This document shows, one piece after another, positions 41,883-52,100 of a stretch of 64,000 bases of DNA. Below the pieces are notes generated by a model. That model was given only the letters and a program-made list of their open reading frames with translations. It searched no databases and had not been told where the DNA came from. How positions within the stretch are numbered: the stretch's first letter is position 1; each line of letters opens with the position of its first letter. Both the position numbers and the translations under genes were made by a program. The DNA comes from UBA1952 sp965246855 (GTDB lineage Bacteria; Bacteroidota; Bacteroidia; Chitinophagales; Chitinophagaceae). Location: NCBI GenBank assembly GCA_965246855.1, contig CBDFFP010000005.1:372001-436000 (forward strand). Reading direction: 5' to 3'.

Positions 41883-42941
41883 TTAAAATTTTATTAGCCT
41901 TATTAATGGTGACGTTTGAGTGGTATTAAAGGTACCCGTGACTGGCGTTGAACCACCTAAACCTATTGAGATACCTACTCGCTTCCCAAGTGTAGTAGTG
42001 TTGTTTTTATCGTCTACACCTCTGTCAAAACCACCAGAAATAGAACCTCCTGCAACTGCTTTTAAAGCTATACCACCACTAACGCCATAGGATTGACCGC
42101 TGAGCGTACCCGAAGAGAAATTACGTATGTCTCTTAAATAATTTCCACTAGCTGCGGATATGCCACCATCTACGCCAAACGAGGTGGTGAACTGACCAGA
42201 TAGTGATTTACTCCAATAGAGTCCCGGGTCTTGTCCTCTCAAAATAAATGTGAGAGTTTTCTCACCACCCATTCCAGTGCCTGCATTCATATTCCAAGTC
42301 ATCCCTATACTATAGTAATCACTAACAATGGCCCTTGCAAAAGGAGAGTTCCAAGCATTATGCAACGATTGAGATGGATTGTCTATGAATTTCGCTACCT
42401 TGTACGCTGCCTTATCTACTGCTCCGCCTCCTTCTTTTCCGTAGTGGGTACTTGGCCGAATAGTCGCTTCTTCGCCCGATCCTCCAGAACTGATTTTCTT
42501 ATTATAGTACCATTCTCCATTACGGCTACTCTCTGCATTCGTATTTTGAGCAACCCCTGTACCTCCATGAAAGAAATTAGCTAACTGCGCACCAAATTTG
42601 GTTTTATAATCTCCTAGAGGGTCATTGTAGTATATAGGATTATCACCGTTTACCAGATAAGGACTCTCAAATGGCGTTGTAATAGGATCTAAGTTCCACC
42701 TTCTTCCCGTTCTGGGGTCGTACTCCCAATACGGCGCCGTGTAGTGGTTGCCCACCCCACTCACCTCATTGACCTTCTCCTGCGTGTTGAACCCAAACCT
42801 ATAGCCCTCCTCCTGCTCACACGAATACACCACCTTCGTAAACCAGCCACTGCGGATCTTCACATCCAAACGCAGGTCCCGGATATTGATCAACGACGCC
42901 TCCCCAAAACGATCCCCCCGCCCCGCTTTAAAAACCGCCAC
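41883..42941 (-). CDS. Orphan RHS cassette with glycine-rich tip; frameshifted core
   Basis: A 352-residue frame. Residues 1-85 are the RHS core end (VKIRSGWFTKVVYSCEQEEG, then WEYDPRTGRRWNLDP). The core continues upstream in another frame over 42942-43040 (GGGEQHLDIPVDRLAVGKGG and YVEWRFLKRGG); the frames change at a run of six G (42913-42918 on the minus strand). The tip (about 90-352) is rich in Gly, Ser and Asn with alternating strands (GVDGGISAASGNYLRDIRNF; SYGVSGGIALKAVAGGSISG), like a beta-barrel or fibre; no protease motif is seen. Confidence 0.65.
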   Translation of the reverse strand: MAVFKAGRGDRFGEASLINIRDLRLDVKIRSGWFTKVVYSCEQEEGYRFGFNTQEKVNEVSGVGNHYTAPYWEYDPRTGRRWNLDPITTPFESPYLVNGDNPIYYNDPLGDYKTKFGAQLANFFHGGTGVAQNTNAESSRNGEWYYNKKISSGGSGEEATIRPSTHYGKEGGGAVDKAAYKVAKFIDNPSQSLHNAWNSPFARAIVSDYYSIGMTWNMNAGTGMGGEKTLTFILRGQDPGLYWSKSLSGQFTTSFGVDGGISAASGNYLRDIRNFSSGTLSGQSYGVSGGIALKAVAGGSISGGFDRGVDDKNNTTTLGKRVGISIGLGGSTPVTGTFNTTQTSPLIRLIKF

Positions 42942-43054
42942 TCCACATACGTCCGCCCTCCCTTACCCACCGCTAACCGGTCCACCGGAATGTCCAAATG
43001 CTGCTCCCCGCCACCTTCCACTTTCAGCGGGATTTTTTAAGAAAATAGGGTAAG

Positions 43055-43258
43055 TTACTTTCTGCGAAGGCGGACATAACTAAACGCTATTACAAAAGAT
43101 ACTATACCATATATTATAAACGCCTTTCTAAAAAAAAGTAGTTCTGCTTCATGAGCGTTTGGGTATTCTTTTACCTCAGAATAGAAGATTGAAGCTTGTA
43201 AAGCGGATATAACAAGCACAACAATCAGAGTATATGCATACACTTTTATGTCTCTCAT
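43055..43258 (-). CDS. Two-helix membrane protein, probable immunity factor of the 43255 cassette
   Basis: A 67-residue protein with two membrane helices (VYAYTLIVVLVISALQASIF and FIIYGIVSFVIAFSYV) and a basic end (RLRRK). It overlaps the stop of the cassette at 43255 by four bases (ATGA). The upstream tip is glycine-rich and hydrophobic, so a small inner-membrane protein would fit immunity to a pore former. Confidence 0.6.
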   Translation of the reverse strand: MRDIKVYAYTLIVVLVISALQASIFYSEVKEYPNAHEAELLFFRKAFIIYGIVSFVIAFSYVRLRRK

Positions 43259-45234
43259 TTTGCTGTCTCTACTTTTATGACTTCAAGTTTTTCAATCGTA
43301 ACACTGGCTTTTCTTGCCTTGGGAGCCTCTTGTGACCCCTCTTTCGGATACATAGCCTTCATCGTTTGCCCTTTTATCATCCCTCCGGTAGCTTTTACTA
43401 CTCCATTTGCAGCTTGTCCCGCAAGTCTAGGATTGTTAGTAAGTGTTCTCCAAATATAACCTGCGTTGCCCCTTGACCACCATGCATTCTGAGCAAAAGA
43501 TTTAAATGCTTGTGCTGCTTTACCTGCCACGCCATACGTAACTCCAGATAAAATACCATTTTTGGCTGCCTTACCATAATCCAACTCTTTTCCATCTATA
43601 GCATCCTCACTAAGAGAAGTGCCAAAACCTGCCGCTGCGGATGTGCCTGCCCCTATAAGCAAAGTGGTTCCAGTTGAAAGCGCAGAAATTCCAGCAGTTA
43701 GTCCAGCAGTTCCTCCTACCACTGCACCACCTAAAGCATTAGCACCAGCTTTCTTCCAAGTATTACTCTCTTTTAAGCTTTTCCAGCCGTGTTCAAGCAC
43801 CGATTTAGCAAGAGAAGATCCCCCTCCTATTAGTACACCAATACCAGCTCCAATGACAGCTCCTGGTACGCCAAATTTTCCATCAGGATCCTTATTTAAA
43901 ACTGGATTTCCGTGATTAGTTGCATAAGGAGACTCATCAGGCATTTCGTCAGCTACTGGATCCAGATTCCACCGTCTTCCAGTTCTGGGGTCATACTCCC
44001 AATACGGCGCCGTGTAATGGTTGCCTTTTCCGCTCACCTCATTCACCTTCTCCTGCGTGTTATACCCAAACCTGTAATTATCCTCTTCTTCGCACGAATA
44101 CACCGTTTTCGTGTACCAGCCCACCTTCAACTCCTCCATCCGTACGTTCCGCAAATCTATCCCCTTATCCACAAATACACCACTCCCGCCTCCCCGACGC
44201 GCAAAACGCCACTCCACATACGTCCGGCCCTTACCCGCTACACGGTACGAGTCCACCGGGATGTCCAACACCTGTTCCCCATTGCCCTCCACATTCCGCC
44301 AACCCAAAGCCGTCTCATAATCCGAACCACCCGAACTCCGGTACTGACGCACCCGCACCTGGGCCACCACATCTTCCTCCAAACTATTCCCCAGCCCACC
44401 CATCCGGTACTTCAACTGCACGGACTGCCGGTCGCCTACGCTGTCCAGCGGAATCCTCAAAAACAAACGTACCCCGCCCTGCGGCTCTCCTGTCAAATCT
44501 ACCTTATAACCCACCGTCTGAACCACACCACCCCTGTCCCCATCGGCCTCCGTGTTATAGGTCTCCACCACCGGATCACTACTGCTGCGTTCCCGCGTGT
44601 GATACACCTGCAACACCTCGTCCCCAAAACAAACACCGCCCCCCAGATAGCCCAACGAGTCTTCACTGCCCGCCTCGGTTCCGTAACGGCGCGTCTTCGC
44701 CCCTACCTTCTTACCCGTACTACCACCACTTCCACTACCATTGCCGCCACCGCTCAGCCCATCAATACCCTTCAGAAAACCCCAGCGCCCCTCCTCCAGC
44801 CATACCTGCCAGCTCACCGGCACGCACCGCTTCACGCTGTCCCCATAACTCCGCCCCGACATCGGCATCCCGAACGGATGATAATCGGTAGCCGAAGACA
44901 CCTGCGCTACAAAGGCGGGCTGCAAAGAACTCACCGGCTGCCCACCATTCCCCAGCACGCTCTGCCACTTCCCATACCCCATCTTGTCCAAAACCGTAGC
45001 CCGCACATTACCCAAATGATCACTCAACTCGTAGTGCCGGTGGCCCAACAAATGGCGCCGCACAAACGTGTCTCCGCTTTGCCACACCTTGGTCTGGCCC
45101 AACGCGCCCTCGTAGTTGTCCCCCACAAACACATCCTCCCCCACCCGGCTATACCAACCCCGGGGTTGAACTAAAAGGTTCGGCGCATACGCTCCCAACA
45201 CCGGACGCGGCTCATAACCAACTGCCGAGGGCAA
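43255..45234 (-). CDS. Orphan RHS cassette with glycine-zipper, pore-like tip
   Basis: A 659-residue frame, the longest orphan cassette. It begins inside the core (AVGYEPRPVLGAYAPNLLVQ), runs through DHLGNVRATVLD and the 255-residue insert, and ends at WEYDPRTGRRWNLDPV. Upstream (45235-45262) the core continues in a shifted frame, so the reading frame was broken there. The tip (about 425-659) contains Gly/Ala zippers (VPGAVIGAGIGVLIGGGSSL; ANALGGAVVGGTAGLTAGIS), typical of membrane-inserting domains, and a charged end. No HExxH is present. Confidence 0.75.
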   Translation of the reverse strand: MPSAVGYEPRPVLGAYAPNLLVQPRGWYSRVGEDVFVGDNYEGALGQTKVWQSGDTFVRRHLLGHRHYELSDHLGNVRATVLDKMGYGKWQSVLGNGGQPVSSLQPAFVAQVSSATDYHPFGMPMSGRSYGDSVKRCVPVSWQVWLEEGRWGFLKGIDGLSGGGNGSGSGGSTGKKVGAKTRRYGTEAGSEDSLGYLGGGVCFGDEVLQVYHTRERSSSDPVVETYNTEADGDRGGVVQTVGYKVDLTGEPQGGVRLFLRIPLDSVGDRQSVQLKYRMGGLGNSLEEDVVAQVRVRQYRSSGGSDYETALGWRNVEGNGEQVLDIPVDSYRVAGKGRTYVEWRFARRGGGSGVFVDKGIDLRNVRMEELKVGWYTKTVYSCEEEDNYRFGYNTQEKVNEVSGKGNHYTAPYWEYDPRTGRRWNLDPVADEMPDESPYATNHGNPVLNKDPDGKFGVPGAVIGAGIGVLIGGGSSLAKSVLEHGWKSLKESNTWKKAGANALGGAVVGGTAGLTAGISALSTGTTLLIGAGTSAAAGFGTSLSEDAIDGKELDYGKAAKNGILSGVTYGVAGKAAQAFKSFAQNAWWSRGNAGYIWRTLTNNPRLAGQAANGVVKATGGMIKGQTMKAMYPKEGSQEAPKARKASVTIEKLEVIKVETAK

Positions 45235-45282
45235 TACTTCTGCATCCCAAACGACTTATTGGCTTCTGCATCATTACACGGC

Positions 45283-45672
45283 TCATTTCTTCTTGTAAAC
45301 TACACCAGTTCCGTATTCAGTAAAATCATATGCCCTTGCTAAGTACATAAAAGTGCTACTACGCCTAAGTAGTATTTTGTCAATTATTGTTATGGATATA
45401 ACGTCATACCTAAAAGGCAATTTTGTATACACAACAAAGTTCTTCTTTTTGCTAAAAACCTTTATTATCTTTATCTGATCTAGACAGTGCATATCTTCGT
45501 AATCAACAGTTATACTGATGTTGTTTCCCTTATTAGAAAATAACTTATCGCCCAGGTACAGATGTATACTGTCAACTTTTACATTGTCCTCAATGCTAAT
45601 GGCACAATATCGCGCATCGATTTGGGCTGTATTAAGCTGTAAAATTAAAGCACTATATAAAACAAATAGCAT
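45283..45672 (-). CDS. Secreted protein, probable immunity factor of the JAMM cassette
   Basis: From the ATG at 45672 the product has 129 residues and a signal peptide (MLFVLYSALILQLNTAQ). The mature part is AT-rich and beta-like (YCAISIEDNVKVDSIHLYLG; SITVDYEDMHCLDQIKIIKV). It begins four bases after the stop of the cassette at 45677. The frame is open upstream to 45723, inside the cassette, but the shorter start gives a clean export signal. No family is recognised. Confidence 0.65.
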   Translation of the reverse strand: MLFVLYSALILQLNTAQIDARYCAISIEDNVKVDSIHLYLGDKLFSNKGNNISITVDYEDMHCLDQIKIIKVFSKKKNFVVYTKLPFRYDVISITIIDKILLRRSSTFMYLARAYDFTEYGTGVVYKKK

Positions 45673-45676
45673 AGTA

Positions 45677-47113
45677 TTATTTTTTCGCCTTGTCGTACTC
45701 TTTTCCAAGTTTTCCCCTATCATTGTCTATCATCTTCTGAGCATCAGCAGGATTGATATTATATGAGTCATCTTTAGTTTCCACTTTAGTCGTTTCAAAA
45801 CGGGGGTCTCCTTTTTCTTCATATGATAGCACATCTGACGGAGAAAGCTCGCCATCTTTCCCAACTGTAATCCAATAGTTGTAGTCTCCTTTTTTTACAT
45901 CATCGTTTGTAGAAGGTTTATTAGCATTCCAACTCCCTATTTCCCCACCTGACTTTACTACACCAACAGGATGGTTGTGAATGCCAACATCGCCTGAAGG
46001 CATAGGATCTCCTTTACTCGTTATTTTACCCTTTATTGGGTCATATACTTGTCCTACACCAGTAGCAGTCTCGGCATATCCCCCTCTATCATTTTTGTTC
46101 ATGACAGACCATTTTTCTCCAAGTGGAATAGTTGAGGCGTTCTTAAGAACACTAAGTGAATTCCTAAGTATGTCATCATGGGGGACCATTCTAGGTTTGA
46201 CGATTTCACCACTATAGTCTACACCCTTTTTTGTATAATCTTTGATTATACTCTTTACTTGCTTGTCATCAGTAACCATAACTCTCACATTGTTATGAGC
46301 ACCATTACTTCCGATCCATTTACCACCAGAGTTATAATATTCATCATCGCCTAAAGGATCCATTTTCCATATAGGGTTATTATCAAAGGCATCATACCTA
46401 CTACGCCATGGCTTGATCACCGGATCAGGGTTCCATCTTCTGCCGAGCCGTGTATCATATTCCCAGAACATCGCCGTGTTGTGATTACCCTTGCCACTCA
46501 CCTCGTTCACCTTCTCCTGCGTGTTGAACCCAAAGCGGTAGTTATCCTCTTCTTCACACGAATACACCGTCTTGGTGTACCAGCCCCACTTCTTCTCCTC
46601 CGCCTTGATGTTCCTTAGGTCTATCTTCTTATCCCCAAAAGTACCACTCCCGCCACCTCGCTTCGCAAAACGCCACTCCACATACGTCCGCCCTCCAGCC
46701 GCCATCCGCTCCCGGTCTATCGGGATGTTCAACTGCTGTTCTTCCCCTTCCACATTCTGCCAGTCTAAGAGCGCATAATAAGACGCTCCGCCCCCCTCGT
46801 AATACTGACGCACCCGAACCTGCGCCACTACATCCTCCTCCTGCAAGTTCCCCAACCCGCTCATCCGGTACTTCAACCCCAACACCTCCCCATCCCCCAC
46901 ACTGTCCAAAGGCACCCCCAAAAACACCCGATACCCGTCCACCGGCTCCCCACCCAAATCCAATTTATACCCCACCGTAGAGCCTACCCCGCCGCTGTCC
47001 AAATCCACTTCCACATCATAAGCCGCCACCACCGGCTCACTGCTCCCTCGCTCCCGAGAGTGATACACCTGCAACACTTCCTTGCTAGGGAATTTTTTCT
47101 GTGATTGTAGCAT
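45677..47113 (-). CDS. Orphan RHS cassette with JAMM/JAB metallopeptidase-like tip
   Basis: A 478-residue frame. Residues 10-230 repeat the RHS core (KEVLQVYHSRERGSSEPVVA, then NTQEKVNEVSGKGNHNTAMF and LGRRWNPDP). The tip (about 235-478) has GGYAETATGVG, then GIHNHPVG (His379, His381) and, 20 residues on, KPSTNDDVKKGDYNYWITVG. The E...H-x-H...S-x-x-D arrangement is that of JAMM/JAB metallopeptidases, known as tips of other polymorphic toxins. It lacks an export signal; its first codons overlap the end of the preceding immunity gene. Confidence 0.75.
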   Translation of the reverse strand: MLQSQKKFPSKEVLQVYHSRERGSSEPVVAAYDVEVDLDSGGVGSTVGYKLDLGGEPVDGYRVFLGVPLDSVGDGEVLGLKYRMSGLGNLQEEDVVAQVRVRQYYEGGGASYYALLDWQNVEGEEQQLNIPIDRERMAAGGRTYVEWRFAKRGGGSGTFGDKKIDLRNIKAEEKKWGWYTKTVYSCEEEDNYRFGFNTQEKVNEVSGKGNHNTAMFWEYDTRLGRRWNPDPVIKPWRSRYDAFDNNPIWKMDPLGDDEYYNSGGKWIGSNGAHNNVRVMVTDDKQVKSIIKDYTKKGVDYSGEIVKPRMVPHDDILRNSLSVLKNASTIPLGEKWSVMNKNDRGGYAETATGVGQVYDPIKGKITSKGDPMPSGDVGIHNHPVGVVKSGGEIGSWNANKPSTNDDVKKGDYNYWITVGKDGELSPSDVLSYEEKGDPRFETTKVETKDDSYNINPADAQKMIDNDRGKLGKEYDKAKK

Positions 47114-47498
47114 AGTATACCTTTTTTACTTTGCACAATATGCTATTTTTTAATTTGCTATTATACACCATAGTCATATCATACATCAATTCCCTTTCAA
47201 TAGCACTCAAAGTAACGGGGCATATTTGCACTTTATCTCCAACTTTTATACTTGGAACTTTACTGCTAATAACACCAAAAGTATCAGTTCTGTTATAACC
47301 TATAACAAACCAAGAACTACGGCGTAAACAGTAGGCCCTAGGTTCCTCTATAATTAATATTTTGATGGTATCCATCCGATTCAGGTCTGAATATTGCCAA
47401 CTATCACGACATTCTAATGCAATTTTATGTTCAGTTATGCGATTAGCAGGTTTACACCCGCAAATACAAATCAGTATGACAAGGATGCAATTTTTCAT
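47085..47498 (-). CDS. Lipoprotein, probable immunity factor of the HEAKH cassette
   Basis: From the ATG at 47498 the product has 137 residues with a lipoprotein signal (MKNCILVILICICGC). The mature part is AT-rich and polar, with several cysteines (ALECRDSWQYSDL; VQICPVTLSAIER). It starts one base after the stop of the cassette at 47500. The position and envelope location suit a periplasm-facing inhibitor of the metalloprotease-like tip upstream. Confidence 0.7.
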   Translation of the reverse strand: MKNCILVILICICGCKPANRITEHKIALECRDSWQYSDLNRMDTIKILIIEEPRAYCLRRSSWFVIGYNRTDTFGVISSKVPSIKVGDKVQICPVTLSAIERELMYDMTMVYNSKLKNSILCKVKKVYYATITEKIP

Positions 47499-47499
47499 A

Positions 47500-48768
47500 T
47501 CAAGGCCTCGGTGTGTCGCTGATTTTTTCGTCTCTATAAGGATATTCAGGTCTACCATTGTTGTTATAATTAATGTTTCTTACATTTTCAGGGGTTATGT
47601 CTTTACTTGTTTTTACTGTGGGCATAACCTCCTGTACTGAGTTTGGATTGTAAAAATACTGACGTCTGTAGGAATTTACCTCATCAAATATATCAACATT
47701 TAGTGCACCACCCGTGCCACGTATGCATTTTACATCTCCATTAAGATGTTGGAAGCCATGTTTTGCTTCGTGCAACGCTTGTGACGGACTACCGTATCGC
47801 ATTTCTATTTCGCCTGCCTCATTCATGCTAGTACGGCCCGCCGGCTCAGTACCATTGTCTATGAAAGTAAATACTGTCGCATCTTCACCCATTTCCTTAA
47901 GTTCTCCTCTAGCACTATTTAAGTCAGAAGCGCCCTCCCTAGCTTCTTTCGCCTTTGCTTTCTTTTCAGCAGCCAGAGCAGGGTTTGATTTTAGAAGTGA
48001 TTCGGACTTGGCTTCTAGCTTTTCAGCTTTTTTAGTAAGCTGTGCTTCCCTTTTTTCCAGTCGGGAGTCTATTTTCTTCACTAGCTTTTCATCGTCTTTT
48101 GTTTTCCATGTATTCCCAAGCCAATCAAACTTCCAAATAGGATTATCGGCGAAAGCAGCATAATTACTGATGTTCACTTGATCTACCGGATCCAGATTCC
48201 ACCGTCTTCCCGTTCTGGGGTCGTACTCCCAATACGGCGCGGTGTAGTGGTTGCCTTTTCCGCTCACCTCATTCACCTTCTCCTGCGTGTTGAACCCATA
48301 CCTGTAATTATCCTCCTCTTCACACGAGTACACCGTCTTGGTGTACCAACCCACCTTCAACTCCTCCATCCGTACGTTCCGCAAATCTATCCCCTTATCC
48401 ACAAATACACCACTCCCGCCTCCCCGTTTGGCAAAACGCCACTCCACATACGTCCGGCCCTTACCCGCTACGCGGTACGAGTCCACCGGGATGTCCAACA
48501 CCTGTTCCCCATTGCCCTCCACATTCCGCCAGTCCAAAGCCGTCTCATAATCCGAACCACCCGAACTCCGGTACTGACGCACCCGTACCTGGGCCACCAC
48601 ATCCTCCTCCAAACTATTCCCCAGCCCACCCATCCGGTACTTCAACTGCACCGACTGCCGGTCGCCTACGCTGTCCAACGGAATGCCCAAAAACAAACGC
48701 ACATCGCCGGACAGCTCCTCACCCGGTTGGTTACAGTACATGATATTTTTTATTTGAAGTTTCCCCAA
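47500..48768 (-). CDS. Orphan RHS cassette with HEAKH metalloprotease-like tip
   Basis: A 422-residue frame. Residues 22-195 repeat the core end (GDVRLFLGIPLDSVGDRQSV, then NTQEKVNEVSGKGNHYTAPY and GRRWNLDPV). The tip (about 198-422) starts with a long charged coiled coil (KKIDSRLEKREAQLTKKAEK) and then carries ALHEAKHGFQHLNG, with HEAKH at 333-337, and downstream FDEVNSYRRQYFY, a candidate for the third zinc ligand. This is the gluzincin/aspzincin-like pattern H-E-x-x-H plus a distant acidic residue. It lacks an export signal. Confidence 0.75.
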   Translation of the reverse strand: MGKLQIKNIMYCNQPGEELSGDVRLFLGIPLDSVGDRQSVQLKYRMGGLGNSLEEDVVAQVRVRQYRSSGGSDYETALDWRNVEGNGEQVLDIPVDSYRVAGKGRTYVEWRFAKRGGGSGVFVDKGIDLRNVRMEELKVGWYTKTVYSCEEEDNYRYGFNTQEKVNEVSGKGNHYTAPYWEYDPRTGRRWNLDPVDQVNISNYAAFADNPIWKFDWLGNTWKTKDDEKLVKKIDSRLEKREAQLTKKAEKLEAKSESLLKSNPALAAEKKAKAKEAREGASDLNSARGELKEMGEDATVFTFIDNGTEPAGRTSMNEAGEIEMRYGSPSQALHEAKHGFQHLNGDVKCIRGTGGALNVDIFDEVNSYRRQYFYNPNSVQEVMPTVKTSKDITPENVRNINYNNNGRPEYPYRDEKISDTPRP

Positions 48769-49181
48769 CCGCTGCTCTTAGGAAAGAAGCGATAGACGAG
48801 ATTGTGTAACGCCATATTCCGATAGGCATACCCTAAATCCTCCCGATAAAATACTCCACTATTATCCATACATATGTGAATCACTTTGTTTTGTGCCTTG
48901 ATATCTACCATTGCACGGGCTAACAAAGTATAATCTTCAGCCAGTACCTCATTATGGTTCATAACTTTATTAAATTCTACAGAGTCCATTTCCACAGCAA
49001 TCCGCACAGAATCAATTGCCCCCTCAAAATTGTAATAAAAACCCTTGCATCCAACAGGGATACTTGTAGTAGAAGCAGGGTCAGTATAATAAATAGACAT
49101 AAATATTCTATTTTGTGGCTCTTGGTATTCACCACAAGCTACGAGGCTCAATAAGTATATTGCCAGTGTTATATACTGCAT
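48750..49181 (-). CDS. Lipoprotein, probable immunity factor of the large RHS protein
   Basis: A 143-residue protein with a lipoprotein signal (MQYITLAIYLLSLVAC, then GEYQEP). The mature part is AT-rich (SIYYTDPASTTSIPVGCKGF; VRIAVEMDSVEFNKVMNHNE). It begins two bases after the stop of the 3459-residue RHS protein, the usual place of the cognate immunity gene. An outer- or inner-membrane lipoprotein facing the periplasm would protect against the HEFDH protease-like tip. Its last codons overlap the next cassette. Confidence 0.75.
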   Translation of the reverse strand: MQYITLAIYLLSLVACGEYQEPQNRIFMSIYYTDPASTTSIPVGCKGFYYNFEGAIDSVRIAVEMDSVEFNKVMNHNEVLAEDYTLLARAMVDIKAQNKVIHICMDNSGVFYREDLGYAYRNMALHNLVYRFFPKSSGWGNFK

Positions 49182-49183
49182 TA

Positions 49184-52100
49184 TTACTTTCGTTTGGCTT
49201 TAATGGTTACCTCCCCTATATTTTCAGTAATTTTTCTTTCGGTACCTTCTGTTGAGGTAGGACTATCTGTGTCTATTACTCCTTTTGCGCCATGATCTTT
49301 CCTAGTAACCTCCCCTTCTTTAATTTCACCCAAAGCCTTAGCTGTTCGCTGTTCTGAACCTGTGATCACACGTTGCTCTTCTTTATCTTCATAAGGGTTT
49401 TTGTTATCCTTACGTGAGTTCTTATCCATTCCCTTACTATTCTTATCCCATTCCGCTGCATGGTCAAATTCATGATTTAAAACTGTAGTTGGGGAGAGTT
49501 TTTTATCATTATTTGTCTTCACACCAATAAGTGGGTTCCATTCAACTGTACCTCCACCATTTGCTGACTTCCTATCTGGTATAAATCTGCTTACGTCCCT
49601 TACAGTTTCCTTGATTACATAAACTTTGGGAGAATAGTAAAGTTGAGCTATTTCCTTGACTTGGCCATGCTTAACCAGATGAGTAGCTGCTTGTATAAAG
49701 TCTTTGCGGAATTGGGTTGTAGTGGACTTATCAAATACGATGATATCTCCATTAGGATCGTTGTATAAAATCGGGTTGTTGGTAAAGGCTGAATAATTGC
49801 TGATTCCCACAATAGGTTTAGGATCCAGATTCCATCGTCTGCCCGTCCTTGGGTCATATTCCCAATACGGTGCGGTGTAGTGGTTGCCCTTGCCACTTAC
49901 CTCATTCACCTTCTCCTGCGTGTTATACCCAAAGCGGTAGTTATCCTCCTCCTCGCACGAATACACTGTCTTGGTGTACCAGCCCACCTTCAACTCCTCC
50001 ATCCGTACGTTCCGCAAATCTATCCCCTTATCCACAAATACACCACTCCCGCCTCCCCGTTTGGCAAAACGCCACTCCACATACGTCCGGCCCTTACCCG
50101 CTACACGGTACGAGTCCACCGGGATGTCCAACACCTGTTCCCCATTGCCCTCCACATTCCGCCAACCCAAAGCCGTCTCATAATCCGAACCACCCGAACT
50201 CCGGTACTGACGCACCCGTACCTGGGCTACCACATCTTCCTCCAAACTATTCCCCAGCCCACCCATCCGGTACTTCAACTGCACCGACTGCCGGTCGCCT
50301 ACACTGTCCAGCGGAATGCCCAAAAACAAACGCACCCCGCCCTGCGGCTCTCCTGTCAAATCTACCTTATAACCCACCGTCTGAACCACACCACCCCTGT
50401 CCCCATCGGCCTCCGTGTTATAGGTCTCCACCACCGGATCGCTACTGCTGCGTTCCCGCGTGTGATACACCTGCAACACCTCGTCCCCAAAACAAACACC
50501 GCCCCCCAGATAGCCCAACGAGTCTTCACTGCCCGCCTCGGTGCCGTAACGGCGCGTCTTCGCCCCTACCTTCTTACCCGTACTACCACCACTTCCACTA
50601 CCATTACCACTACCGCTCAGCCCGTCAATACCCTTCAGAAAACCCCAGCGCCCCTCCTCCAGCCACACCTGCCAGCTCACCGGCACGCACCGCTTCACGC
50701 TGTCCCCATAACTCCGCCCCGACATCGGCATCCCGAACGGATGATAATCGGTAGCCGAAGACACCTGCGCTACAAAGGCGGGCTGCAAAGAACTCACCGG
50801 CTGCCCACCATTCCCCAGCACGCTCTGCCACTTCCCGTACCCCACCTCGTCTAAAACCGTGGCCCGCACATTACCCAAATGATCACTCAACTCGTAGTGC
50901 CGGTGGCCCAACAAATGGCGGCGGGTGAACGTGTCTCCGCTTTGCCACACCTTGCTCTGGCCCAGCGTTCCATTGTAGTTGTTCCCCACAAACACATCCT
51001 CCCCCACACGGCTATACCAGCCCCGGGGCTGCACCAGCCGGTTGGGCGCATACGCTCCCGACACCGGGCGAGGCTCGTACCCAACTGCCGTGGGCAGATA
51101 CTTCTGCATCCCTAAACGACTGCTCCCGTACAGGTGATGCTCGGAGAGGAACACTCTATCGCGAAAAAGCACCTGCTGCTCGGCGTACCACGCGTCCAGC
51201 CAGCCCGAACGGCCAAACTCATTGGCAAACGCATCCCGCAACACCTCGCCCTGACCCGCGCCCTTGGCCAGGGATATCACCTTGTCCACATCTGCTCCTA
51301 ACACGGTCTCCACCAAAGCCTCGTCTTCTACCTCTAAAGGAAACGTCCCCTGCCTGGACAACGCGCTAAGCAAAACCCCATTGTTCTCAAAAGGCCCTGT
51401 CACTGTTGCCGCGTCCAAAAGACCCCCATCCCGCAAGTCGTAGCGGTGGGCGATGTAGATGTCTGCGTCCTTGCCCAACTGCTCATACACCCGGCCCGAC
51501 CACGGCAAGTCCTTTATAAAATCCACATGGCTGTTGCCCCGACCATAGGCCGACACCAAGGCCGAACGTACCGTATCGGGAAGCACCCCGCGCTGCTGAA
51601 CCAGCAGCTCCGACAAGCCTTTTGTGATCCCGTAGCGTTCTTCCCAACCTAAATTATTAAAAGCGGAGAGCACCGCCGTGTCTCCCGGAAAACCCGCCAC
51701 CGCAGAATCACTTACCCCCAGCTGGCTGCAAAACCACCGGAACACGTCCCCTTCCGATCCATCCGCCTCCCGAACTGCTAGCAACACCGCTTGCTGCCAG
51801 GGCCGCATCCCAACACTCAAAAATACCGGCTCCAGATAGGTAGATAACGACGCCCCATACACCTCCTTGCCTACCACCGCTTCCCCCTCACCGGCAATGG
51901 TCTTACCCCCCAAGGCATACCCCACCACATCGGGCATCGTCTGCACAAAGGTGCGCAACTGTCCCTGGTCCAGCTTGCTTACCAAGCTCCCAACCGCCTC
52001 TCTGTCCCGCACATAATCGGCCAACTGCGGCAAGCCCACCAACAGCACCGCCAGATTAGCAGTGGTGTCGGAATGGTACGCCTTTACCAACCGCCGCGAC

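Noticed and set aside
43912..45174. Long plus-strand open frames over the RHS core (also 49849-50854, 33462-34269, 41 kb)
   Set aside because: They are antisense to repeated RHS core, Pro/His/Thr-rich and low complexity, and recur wherever the core recurs. They come from GC-rich codon use on the minus strand.
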